Assembly (NCBI RefSeq): GCF_015062985.1
Contig: NZ_SUTI01000002.1
Coordinates: 1-64,000, forward strand
From: Methanobrevibacter sp.
Lineage (GTDB): Archaea; Methanobacteriota; Methanobacteria; Methanobacteriales; Methanobacteriaceae
Direction: 5' to 3'
Length of the DNA: 64,000 nt
Part shown: positions 37,422 through 45,908 of the stretch, one piece after another
Layout: each line of letters opens with the position of its first letter
How positions within the stretch are numbered: position 1 is the first letter of the stretch
The notes under the pieces: generated by a model
Databases searched by the model: none
What the model saw: the letters and a program-made list of their open reading frames with translations, nothing else
What the model was told of the DNA's origin: nothing
Made by a program: the position numbers and the translations under genes

Positions 37422-38714
37422 GATACTGTCTAAAGCTTGACTTAAATCATCAATTAAATCATTAACATCCTCAAGACCAATAGAAAGCCTGATGAAGTCA
37501 GGTGTTACACCGGTAGCTTCCTGCTCTTCCGGAGTCAACTGTTGGTGGGTTGTGCTTGCCGGGTGGATTGCGAGGCTTTTTGCATCACCGATATTTGCAA
37601 GAATTGAGAACAATTCCAATTTTTCGATTACTTTTCTTCCGGCTTCCTCTCCGCCTTCTACACCAAATCCTAAAATGCCTGCAAAGTTGTCCTTGAGGTA
37701 TTTTTTATTGATTTCGTAAGTCGGGTGTGACTCCAATCCAGGATAGTTTACCCATTTTACTTTAGGATGTGATTCCAAAAATTTGGCTACTTTCAAAGCG
37801 TTTTCGGAGTGTCTTTTTACACGAACATCCAAGCTTTCAAGTCCTTGCAAGAAAAGGAAACTGTGCACAGGAGCCAATGTTGCTCCAAGGTCCCTTAAAA
37901 GTCTTGCCCTTATTCTTACGGTAAATGCAAGATTTCCAAGTTCAGGAACATCACCGAATGAATCCCAGAATACTATACCATGGTAACTTGGATCAGGTTT
38001 GGTGAAGTTTGCAAACTTGCCGTTTCCCCAGTTGAATTTACCTGAATCGACAATGTATCCTCCGACTGCAGTACCGTGACCACCGACATATTTTGTTGCG
38101 GATGCCGCAATTACATCAGCGCCATGTTCCAATGGCCTTACCAATCCTACACCCACAGTGTTGTCCACAATCAATGGAATGTCATGGGAGTGTGCTATTT
38201 CCGCCAATGCTTCAAAGTCAGGCACGTCAAGTTTAGGGTTTCCGATGGACTCCACATAGATTGCCTTGGTCTTTTCGTCAATAGCATTTTCAAAAGCTTC
38301 CAAGTCCTGAGAGTCAACGAACTTGACTTCACGAGCCAGATCTTTAAAAGTGTAATTGAATAATTGGTAAGTTCCACCGTAAAGGTTGTCTGCTGAAACG
38401 ATGTTGTCTCCAGGTTCGGTTACATTCAAGATTGCATATGAAATTGCTGCAAGACCACTTGATGTTGAAATACCGGAGTTACCGCCTTCGATAGCAGCAA
38501 TCCTTGCTTCAAATACATCACTGGTAGGGTTAGTTAATCTGGAGTAAATTTGTCCAAATTCTTGAAGGGCGAATCTTCTTGCAGCCTCGTCAGAGTCTTT
38601 AAATACATATGAAGTAGTTTGATAAATAGGAACCGCTTGTGCCCCTGTCGCGGGGTCGGGAGTTTGTCCTGCTCGTACACCTAATGTTGCTAATCCATAA
38701 TTTTTATTTGTCAT
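37419..38714 (-). CDS. O-acetylhomoserine sulfhydrylase
   Basis: A 431-aa Cys/Met-metabolism PLP enzyme, the usual size of MetY, making homocysteine from O-acetylhomoserine and sulfide. GAQAVPIYQTTSYVF, the substrate region SRLTNPTSDVFE, AIYVESIGNPKLDVPD and the PLP-Lys in SATKYVGGHGTAVGG are typical. No homoserine acetyltransferase is in the window. Its promoter carries the same boxes as cysK, so it is predicted to belong to the same sulfur regulon. Confidence 0.93.
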   Translation of the reverse strand: MTNKNYGLATLGVRAGQTPDPATGAQAVPIYQTTSYVFKDSDEAARRFALQEFGQIYSRLTNPTSDVFEARIAAIEGGNSGISTSSGLAAISYAILNVTEPGDNIVSADNLYGGTYQLFNYTFKDLAREVKFVDSQDLEAFENAIDEKTKAIYVESIGNPKLDVPDFEALAEIAHSHDIPLIVDNTVGVGLVRPLEHGADVIAASATKYVGGHGTAVGGYIVDSGKFNWGNGKFANFTKPDPSYHGIVFWDSFGDVPELGNLAFTVRIRARLLRDLGATLAPVHSFLFLQGLESLDVRVKRHSENALKVAKFLESHPKVKWVNYPGLESHPTYEINKKYLKDNFAGILGFGVEGGEEAGRKVIEKLELFSILANIGDAKSLAIHPASTTHQQLTPEEQEATGVTPDFIRLSIGLEDVNDLIDDLSQALDSI

Positions 38715-38749
38715 TAAATATCACCTTTATAATTGAATTTTAGTAAAAT

Positions 38750-38872
38750 ATATCACGTGTTATATTTACTATATAACAATAGTTATTATTAATATATAAA
38801 GGTTTTGGTATGCCTAAATATTGTGTAAAAAATAGATTATAACTTACGTTATACAATTATAACATATGTTAT
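38750..38872 (-). promoter_or_regulatory. sulfhydrylase promoter with four ATAAC-N4-GTTAT palindromes
   Basis: Copies of ATAAC-N4-GTTAT lie at 38773-38786, 38839-38852 and 38859-38872, with a one-mismatch copy (ATATC-ACGT-GTTAT) at 38750-38763. Two are downstream and two upstream of the TATA element (AATATATAAA on the + strand, 38791-38800). Two similar sites precede cysK. The spacing of the upstream pair is 20 bp, about two helical turns. Confidence 0.65.
38803..38818 (-). promoter_or_regulatory. DtxR-box-like element over the sulfhydrylase BRE
   Basis: TTTTGGTATGCCTAAA on the + strand differs at one position from the box in front of the dtxR-type gene (5103-5118) and sits at the same place relative to the TATA element. 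It could be a DtxR-family operator or a strong BRE; sequence alone cannot decide. Confidence 0.5.
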
Positions 38873-38922
38873 CATAGTATATAAAGATTATTATTCCTCA
38901 TTGAAAAAAATTAAAAAAAAAG

Positions 38923-38939
38923 AGGAGAAAAGATCTCCT
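38923..38939 (-). terminator. hairpin terminator of the cysS fragment
   Basis: AGGAGA/TCTCCT, a perfect 6-bp stem with loop AAAGA, overlaps the stop codon of the fragment and is followed on the minus strand by CTTTTTTTTTAATTTTTTT. The full-length cysS has a hairpin of different sequence at the same place. Confidence 0.6.
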
Positions 38940-39534
38940 AATCGTTTATCTCATAACCTAAAGCTTGTAGGTTATCTCGAATCTTATCTGACAAATCATA
39001 CTGTTTGTTAGCTCTAAGTTCAGATCTTACTTCAGAAATCAAATTGAGTAAATCATCAGAACCTGCATTGACCTCTTCAACTTCAAAGCTAACGCCGAAT
39101 ATATGGGAAGCATCATCAAGGAATGCCTTAATAGCTATCTTATCTTCAGCACTTAAATTATCCAATTCATTTTTGGAATCATTAATTAATCCAAAAATAG
39201 CTGCAATAGCCTTTGGAGTGTTGAAGTCATCATCCATACTGTCAAAGAATTCCTTCTTCCATTTATCCAACACTTCATAGTCAGATTCAAATTCTTCTGT
39301 AACTTCAACATCTAAAAGTTCATAGTACTTTCTGATTCTGTCTAAACTTTTAGCGGACTGGTGAAGTGAATCTTTAGAAAAGTCAATCGGACTTCTGTAG
39401 TGGGTTGACAAAACAAAGAACCTGAAAGTTTCTGCCTCATAATCATTAAGCAAATCACGGATTGTGATAAAGTTATTTAAGGATTTTGACATTTTCTCTC
39501 CGTTAACATGTTTTGAATATTTCCATGAAAACAT
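38938..39534 (-). pseudogene. duplicated 3' fragment of cysS
   Basis: Positions 38941-39507 match 45910-46476 (end of cysS) without gaps; I count about 15 substitutions, roughly 97 percent identity, with only three amino-acid changes. The frame is open for 198 codons and includes the KMSKS motif but lacks the HIGH domain and zinc site, so it cannot charge tRNA. Homology stops sharply at TTAAC (39507). No ribosome binding site precedes its first ATG (39534). It is most easily read as a relic of duplication or insertion. Confidence 0.85.
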
Positions 39535-40224
39535 TCACTCCAAACCGAGTCTATGGTGGAAATTTAATGCACTCATGGACTGGTAGGATAGCATGGTCTC
39601 CTGTATGTGTTAACATCCACAGTTGAAGTAAGAATTCTAAATCCTAAGATTAAAGTAGCTCAATCTATTTATTATCTTTCTTTTAGATAATCCCATCACA
39701 TACCATATTAATATTGCAATGAAACTTAGTATTATGTATTTAATCCCAGCATTATTTGTTGAAAATATATCCCAAAGAATTGAAAGAATTGATAAATCTG
39801 AATTAAATAATATCCTTAAACAAATTTCAGAGACGATAAACGAAATCAAGGTTGGGAAAATGATTATAGAAAAATATGAAAACGTAACCAACCTAGTGTT
39901 ATATTCTAAATATAAACTATCAAATTCTAGGCATATACACGTAAAAACAAACATTATAAAAAATGGAAAAAAATCTAAATATTTATTTGTATTGCAATAT
40001 ATGGATAATTAACAGGCAAATGATAAATATTGCAATATAAATTATGAATGAAATAATTATTAAACGATTAATTCTTTCTTTAAAATTCATTTACATATCA
40101 CCCATAAATGAAGTTTATTCTCCCTAATAGATTCTAGTTTTGAATTATTCATCAAAAATCATTCGTTTAAACTTAATTATTTATTGCCTGCTTAAACATA
40201 TAATATTTATAGTAACACTACCTA
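39535..40224. other. intergenic segment inside the duplication-bounded region
   Basis: About 690 bp of very A/T-rich sequence between the cysS fragment and the small 3-TM gene. The first ~120 bp beside the fragment look unlike the rest and contain no long frame. A 97-codon + strand frame at 39719-40012 is listed separately. No tRNA, integrase or terminal inverted repeat is visible. Confidence 0.4.
39719..40012 (+). CDS. possible small hypothetical protein
   Basis: A 97-codon frame with strong purine bias at the first codon position (runs of GAA, AAA, ATT, AAT codons) and a plausible soluble C-terminal part ending in alternating beta-type residues. It has no evident ribosome binding site and is embedded in a rearranged region, so it may be a gene remnant. 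The opposite strand also has an open frame (39637-39954), which I judge to be its shadow. Confidence 0.3.
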   Translation: MKLSIMYLIPALFVENISQRIERIDKSELNNILKQISETINEIKVGKMIIEKYENVTNLVLYSKYKLSNSRHIHVKTNIIKNGKKSKYLFVLQYMDN

Positions 40225-40509
40225 TTAAAAAAATACCCTGCAAGATTCAATTATGAAAAAGGACAGTAGGAGTACAATAAATTTAATACTCACAGATCCA
40301 TACCATACCCATTCTTTATGATATTCATCACAATATTTCCTATATACACTTATAAGGAAGTCCGTATAGAAATAAAAACCTAAAAGAATGCAAATTAAAA
40401 GTCCAAATTGTCTTAAAACTAAAGATATGCAAAAAATTATAGCAAAAATTAAAAAATATCCAATAAATGCCTTTTTCATTAAATTATTTCTCTTATCTTT
40501 AAAAGTCAT
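40225..40509 (-). CDS. small three-TM protein next to the giant surface protein
   Basis: A 94-aa very hydrophobic protein with three predicted membrane helices (~15-32, ~35-52, ~70-90) joined by short charged loops (RKYCDEYHKEWVW). It starts 19 bp after the end of the 1692-aa surface protein gene on the same strand. No family is recognised. Its size, topology and position would suit an immunity protein against a membrane-active toxin domain; this is inference from context. An internal ATG at 40476 is an alternative start. Confidence 0.55.
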   Translation of the reverse strand: MTFKDKRNNLMKKAFIGYFLIFAIIFCISLVLRQFGLLICILLGFYFYTDFLISVYRKYCDEYHKEWVWYGSVSIKFIVLLLSFFIIESCRVFF

Positions 40510-40528
40510 TATATCATTACCCTAAAAA

Positions 40529-43500
40529 TTAGTTTGGAAAAATATGATTAATAATAATATCAAAGTATATGTCCTCAAAAAAACTCAAAAGAAACCATAC
40601 AGATTCGCTTCCAGTTCCATAATACATAGTATTTATTATAGATTCAATGGTTCCGAATTTTACTATGGCCTTTGAACCCTGACGGACAACACCACCTTGA
40701 TATTCTGCATAATCTAATAAAAATTTACCAAAACCTTCATTCACAGATTTTTTAGTAATAAATGTTGTACTCCCATCATACAACATAATTTTACCCAATC
40801 TTCCAGCAGTTTTATCCAAGAAAGATGCAGGGCCTGCAGCAGGAATCATAGAAGTCACTACATCAAATGTAAAATGAGCCGCTCGGTTATAGTTCCAACC
40901 TCTGTTTAAATCATCAGCAAAATAAGTAGTAACAATTCCAGCACCTATTAACAATCCAGCACCAATTCCTATCCCCCACCCTATAGGATTAGAAACTAAT
41001 AACAAACCCACACCAACAGTAACAGCAGTACTACCAATCAAACCTAAACTAAAATCATCAACACCATCTAAAAAACCAAAAGTATCATTAAGACCTCTAT
41101 TAATACCATCCTCAATACTATCAATAAAATTTGAACTACCATTTAAAAAATCAACAAAACTTTCCATAAATTCCTCAAAAAACATATTAAAACAATCATC
41201 AAAAACCCCTAAAAATAAGCCTAATGAATAAGCCCATTCTGTTTGCTGATCATAATAACAATAAGAACCTTGCCCCACATTAAACATAAGATCACTAAAA
41301 ATACCAGTATCCAACTCAAACACTAACACTCTTCTATTAGTACCATTTTCCCGAATAACCAACAAATTATCCTCTAAAAAGAACTCTAACCCAGGACCAT
41401 CTAACAAAAGATTAGCCAAACCCATAGTAACAGAACCATAAGGACTATTATCTGGGAATAAAGATTTCATCACCCAATATTCAATTTGAGAAAACATTGA
41501 AGTCACAACAAACCTAAAAGCACGAACATCCACATCATCACCATAAACATCCATACCAAAACGAAAATCAGACCTACCACTTAAAACAGTAACATTACAA
41601 TTATCATAAACACTAACACAAATAGGGCTTGACCTATCCCAGCTAACATTAAACTTATCAGCAGAAATATCCGCAACTTTATCAATACAATAATAAGTTA
41701 AAAAACCATTTAAAAAACTACCATAACAAGCCTTCATAAAACCATCATAAACCAAACTTCCATTAGTATATGTTTTATTTTTTTCATTTAACCAATAAAC
41801 TAAATCTTCATCACTTAATTTATCACAAACGAAAGTGAATGTTAAAAAACCGTCATAATCGGAATTAACAAGATGTCCCCTATTAAATCCATCAGCATAA
41901 GTGATATTATTCTGAGCATATTGGAAACAAGTAACATTATAGTTTGAAACAGTTTCATCTAAATGAGTATAAGCTCCATTGATATAAGTTATATCTGTAT
42001 AAGCATAAATGTTATTTCCCATGAATTCCAGTTCAAAATCATCAACATTATAACGTTTGGCAACATCACCAGGATAATCAAAATTAAGCATCAACATATC
42101 TTGAAACAAATCATGACAATCTCTAACAAAATTCAACTCACCCATAGACAAATTAAAATAATTACCAATTAACTCAAGCAAAACATCCTCTTTACTAACA
42201 TTAAAATAATCCAAAACATGACTAAAAACCATAGGAACATAAATACCCTCACTAAACTGACTATGAAGCTGATCCAAATCAAAAATATCAAAATCCAACG
42301 CATTACACACATCAATATCAGAACGAATCTTAGAATACTCATTATACAAACAATCATTATACATATGAACCGCATTTAAAACATTATCACAAACACCACT
42401 TTTTTTACAATAAACATAATATGAACTCATAACTTCAAACCGCTTCACAATCTCCCCATCAACAACTAAGTTTATTTGTGAAGTGAAATTATCTAATGAC
42501 CGATAAATTAAACTAAACCAACTAACAGACCCATTTAAAGGAAAATTATAACTAAAGTCTAAACCACTGCCATTACACAAAGCAGTGCTCACAACATGCA
42601 AATTAACCTCAGCAATCTTATTCACACGTACACTATTGCTGTCCAAAGCAAAACGGGTGAAAAAGGTTGTGCAATTCTCATCCAAATTCACACTCATCAT
42701 GTATTTTGATTTACCATTAACAATTGTTGAATTAAAACTTTCAAAATCACTGTAAAAATTCACTGAAATCCCATCAGGCACAAAACCAATATTAGACAAA
42801 TCTTCACCACGTATATTACATGTCAAATCAGCAATAACTTCAACTGAATAGATAATACCGTTTTCCACATGATAAGAACCAATATAAGTGTTAATAGTGA
42901 TGAAACCTTCTAAAACAATATCCAACTGTCTCGTATACATAATGTTAATCCTAGGAACTCTAGAACCCCACCAATTATTAGATAAATCAACATGACTATA
43001 TCTAGATACAAAAACACCTTGAAGTTTATTATTCTTCCAAACACCATTATAAATATAATTCAAATAAAAAGTATTAGATAAGTAAGGAGAATCAATATAA
43101 ACTAAATAAAAATTTAGATTATCACTAATCCAATTACTATAAAATAGATTATCACCAGAATTATTTAAAACCAAACCGCAACTAATATTATTTCCATAAA
43201 AAGTATTATTAAAACTATCAATGAGATAAAACTTATTTTCACCTCTGATAGTATAATTATTCTTTAAAAAACTATTATTCAAAAATACACAATTAGTAGA
43301 ATTAAACAAATAATTACCTGATGTTGAATTAATCATACAATCTGAAAAAAGAATACCTGCTGTATTGGTTATATGAAATACAGAACCCCCAGTATTTCTT
43401 AAATTGCACCATGTTATTACAGAGTTACTTCCAGCAATATTCAAGATTGAACCATTTAATGCAGTTAAATTTGAATTAATCAAATTGAAATTATCCCCAA

Positions 43501-45607
43501 CAATCACTAATATGGAATTTAGATTACAGCTATAAATAGAAACATTATTTTCTAAAACAAATATATTACCTTTAATCTGTGAGTTATTGTTTCCAATCAA
43601 TGTGATAGTCTTGTTTATTGTCAAATTTTCCTCAAAAACCCCATCTGAAACTTCAATTACATCATCCTGTATCGTTAAAGGATCACTAATTGCATCAGAT
43701 ATCCTAGAATATGTTTTACCATTATTTAAATTACAAACATTTTCACCAATGAAATAATAAATGCTAATTACTTCACTAATATGATTAAAAGAATCTCTAG
43801 CAAAAAAACGCAGATTAGTGTTATCCTGAATGAAAATTGGATTTTGATAAATTTCACTATTTAATGTAGGATTCTCCCCATCAGTTGTGTAATATATCAT
43901 AGGATTTTCATCGAAAAAATCAACACTTGTTAAATTCACAGTTATATCTTCTGAGTATATTCCTGATCCATGACTCGCCCAACATATCGGAGCAGACCCA
44001 TCAATTAAATAGTTAACAGTTAATATACTACTATTTTGATTTTGATAAGAAGAAAAATATTTGATAGACCAATTTCCACTTGTTAAGTTAAAGCAAACAT
44101 AATTATTATCATAAGCCCAATGAATACCCCCATCAAAACTATAATAAATAATATAATCCTGTGCATACCCACTAAAATTAACTAATAAATAATCACTATC
44201 ATAAAAACCACTAAAAAGATTAATAGTAGGCGGTAAAATTCCATTTATAGTTACAGTTATTTGTACCGTTTCAACTGATGGAATGTATCCTATTTGTGTG
44301 AATGATATTGTTGCATTATATAAACCCGGCCAAAGGTTGATTTCAACATTTGCACTACCATCACCATTACTAATTCGAGAACAATTTTGTCCGTTAATGT
44401 TGAAATCCATGGTTTTATTAACTAAAGGATTATCGTTTATGTCTTTTAAGTAAGCATATAACCCAAAGTTATCTCCATATTCCATAATAAGGTTGCTTGC
44501 AACAATGGTAGTAGGCATCTCATTAACCACAACAAAAACCGTTTTACTTGAAGAAACATAACCAATACCCTCAAATGTAATATAAATCGTATAATTACCA
44601 GGCCTTGCAAAAATACCAAAACCCACACGACCATTACTATTAGAAACACGAGTATAATCATGCCCAACCAAATTAAAAACAATAGTCTTATTAACCAAAG
44701 GACTATTATACACATCCCTCAAATCAACCGCCAAAGCAGAACCATCACGATAAAACATAACCAAATCACTAGCAAACAAACCAGTAGGCATCTCATTAAC
44801 CGTTACATACACCGTTTTACTTGAAGAAACATAACCAATACCCTCAAATGTAATATAAATCGTATAATTACCAGGCCTTGCAAAAATACCAAAACCCACA
44901 CGACCATTACTATTAGAAACACGAGTATAATCATGCCCAACCAAATTAAAAACAATAGTCTTATTAACCAAAGGACTATTATACACATCCCTCAAATCAA
45001 CCGCCAAAGCAGAACCATCACGATAAAACATAACCAAATCACTAGCAAACAAACCAGTAGGCATCTCATTAACCGTTACATACACCGTTTTACTTGAAGA
45101 AGCATATCCTGTTTCCTGGAATGTGATGTTAACTGTATAATTGCCTGGTCTTGCATAAATTCCCATTGCAACACGACCAATACCATTCGTAATGCGAATA
45201 TAATTTTGACCAGCAAAAATATAAATCACAGTCTTATTAACTAAGGGATTATCGTTGCTATCTTTTAAAGTAGCATATACAACAGAACCATCACGATAAT
45301 ACATTTCCAAATCAAAAGCAGTAATAGTAGTTTGGATAAGGGATAATGGAGAATCACCCCCTCCCCTGTCATCCAATGATGAATTCAAATACTCACTATC
45401 ATTTTTTAAATCTTCTGCAGAATAATTAAAGTCATCGTCTGAAATATTATTAAAATTAGATGAATATTCATCTATAACTTCAAACTCATTATTGAGAAAA
45501 CTATCATTTAAAGGTTCAAAACTAGAGTTATCATCAGCTGCAGAAACAGAACCTAAAACTAAAAAAAATAAAAACGCTACAAGAACAGAAAACTTATATG
45601 CATCCAT
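40529..45607 (-). CDS. giant secreted adhesin-like protein with toxin-like C-terminus
   Basis: A 1692-aa protein. The ATG at 45607 follows GGAGG by 10 nt and opens a clean signal peptide (MDAYKFSVLVAFLFF..., cleavage near VSAA); a longer frame to 45652 lacks support. Domains: four 91-aa Ig-like repeats (~93-455), a chitobiase-like Fn3 region (~470-620), a right-handed beta-helix (~625-900), a large unknown Cys-containing region, then a glycine-rich hydrophobic segment (~1520-1560, GIGIGAGLLIGAG) and a ~115-aa C-terminal domain. The last two parts resemble polymorphic-toxin tails. Coding-strand C is rare compared with neighbours. Confidence 0.8.
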   Translation of the reverse strand: MDAYKFSVLVAFLFFLVLGSVSAADDNSSFEPLNDSFLNNEFEVIDEYSSNFNNISDDDFNYSAEDLKNDSEYLNSSLDDRGGGDSPLSLIQTTITAFDLEMYYRDGSVVYATLKDSNDNPLVNKTVIYIFAGQNYIRITNGIGRVAMGIYARPGNYTVNITFQETGYASSSKTVYVTVNEMPTGLFASDLVMFYRDGSALAVDLRDVYNSPLVNKTIVFNLVGHDYTRVSNSNGRVGFGIFARPGNYTIYITFEGIGYVSSSKTVYVTVNEMPTGLFASDLVMFYRDGSALAVDLRDVYNSPLVNKTIVFNLVGHDYTRVSNSNGRVGFGIFARPGNYTIYITFEGIGYVSSSKTVFVVVNEMPTTIVASNLIMEYGDNFGLYAYLKDINDNPLVNKTMDFNINGQNCSRISNGDGSANVEINLWPGLYNATISFTQIGYIPSVETVQITVTINGILPPTINLFSGFYDSDYLLVNFSGYAQDYIIYYSFDGGIHWAYDNNYVCFNLTSGNWSIKYFSSYQNQNSSILTVNYLIDGSAPICWASHGSGIYSEDITVNLTSVDFFDENPMIYYTTDGENPTLNSEIYQNPIFIQDNTNLRFFARDSFNHISEVISIYYFIGENVCNLNNGKTYSRISDAISDPLTIQDDVIEVSDGVFEENLTINKTITLIGNNNSQIKGNIFVLENNVSIYSCNLNSILVIVGDNFNLINSNLTALNGSILNIAGSNSVITWCNLRNTGGSVFHITNTAGILFSDCMINSTSGNYLFNSTNCVFLNNSFLKNNYTIRGENKFYLIDSFNNTFYGNNISCGLVLNNSGDNLFYSNWISDNLNFYLVYIDSPYLSNTFYLNYIYNGVWKNNKLQGVFVSRYSHVDLSNNWWGSRVPRINIMYTRQLDIVLEGFITINTYIGSYHVENGIIYSVEVIADLTCNIRGEDLSNIGFVPDGISVNFYSDFESFNSTIVNGKSKYMMSVNLDENCTTFFTRFALDSNSVRVNKIAEVNLHVVSTALCNGSGLDFSYNFPLNGSVSWFSLIYRSLDNFTSQINLVVDGEIVKRFEVMSSYYVYCKKSGVCDNVLNAVHMYNDCLYNEYSKIRSDIDVCNALDFDIFDLDQLHSQFSEGIYVPMVFSHVLDYFNVSKEDVLLELIGNYFNLSMGELNFVRDCHDLFQDMLMLNFDYPGDVAKRYNVDDFELEFMGNNIYAYTDITYINGAYTHLDETVSNYNVTCFQYAQNNITYADGFNRGHLVNSDYDGFLTFTFVCDKLSDEDLVYWLNEKNKTYTNGSLVYDGFMKACYGSFLNGFLTYYCIDKVADISADKFNVSWDRSSPICVSVYDNCNVTVLSGRSDFRFGMDVYGDDVDVRAFRFVVTSMFSQIEYWVMKSLFPDNSPYGSVTMGLANLLLDGPGLEFFLEDNLLVIRENGTNRRVLVFELDTGIFSDLMFNVGQGSYCYYDQQTEWAYSLGLFLGVFDDCFNMFFEEFMESFVDFLNGSSNFIDSIEDGINRGLNDTFGFLDGVDDFSLGLIGSTAVTVGVGLLLVSNPIGWGIGIGAGLLIGAGIVTTYFADDLNRGWNYNRAAHFTFDVVTSMIPAAGPASFLDKTAGRLGKIMLYDGSTTFITKKSVNEGFGKFLLDYAEYQGGVVRQGSKAIVKFGTIESIINTMYYGTGSESVWFLLSFFEDIYFDIIINHIFPN
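44540..45085 (-). repeat. perfect tandem 273-bp repeat
   Basis: Two consecutive 273-bp units (44540-44812 and 44813-45085) appear identical base for base when read side by side; each encodes one 91-aa Ig-like repeat. Flanking units are diverged. Identity at silent sites means very recent duplication or ongoing homogenisation. Confidence 0.85.
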
Positions 45608-45894
45608 TGAAAAAAAAACCTCCAGCAATACAAAGTAAAATTTATTTAACAATATCTAAACTAATATTTAAATAACTTTCTATTTTATAAAATAGAGGTT
45701 CTTTCTTTTCTTACTAAACTTATCCAACCTTATTACTCGAAATCTTAATCAAATTTATTTAGTATAAATAATCATCTAATTAATAATATGCCAAAGTATT
45801 AAACTATCCTCTATTGAAAAACACACAAATATCAAAAACACAAAGCAAAATTTAAAATTCAAAAATTAAAAAGAAAGTAAAAAAAAAAGAAAAG
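45608..45894. other. A/T-rich intergenic region upstream of the giant adhesin
   Basis: Nearly 290 bp between the adhesin start and the cysS terminator. It holds the adhesin ribosome binding site and A/T-rich promoter-like stretches (for example around 45660-45690); I see no gene or repeat. Confidence 0.4.
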
Positions 45895-45908
45895 AGGGAA
45901 ATCTCCCT
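45895..45908 (-). terminator. cysS stop-codon hairpin terminator
   Basis: AGGGA/TCCCT, 5-bp stem with loop AATC, overlaps the stop codon and is followed on the minus strand by CTTTTCTTTTTTTTTT. It occupies the same place as the different-sequence hairpin of the cysS fragment. Confidence 0.55.

Noticed and set aside
39637..39954. 105-codon minus-strand frame that looks like a membrane protein
   Set aside because: The opposite strand has strong purine bias at first codon positions; the antisense of Lys/Asn/Glu-rich coding sequence automatically reads as Phe/Leu/Ile-rich, so the apparent membrane helices are probably a shadow. No ribosome binding site.
44446..44988. Twin minus-strand ORFs of hydrophobic residues (44446-44715, 44803-44988)
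   Set aside because: They are the same out-of-frame reading of the two identical 273-bp repeats inside the giant surface protein gene, not genes.
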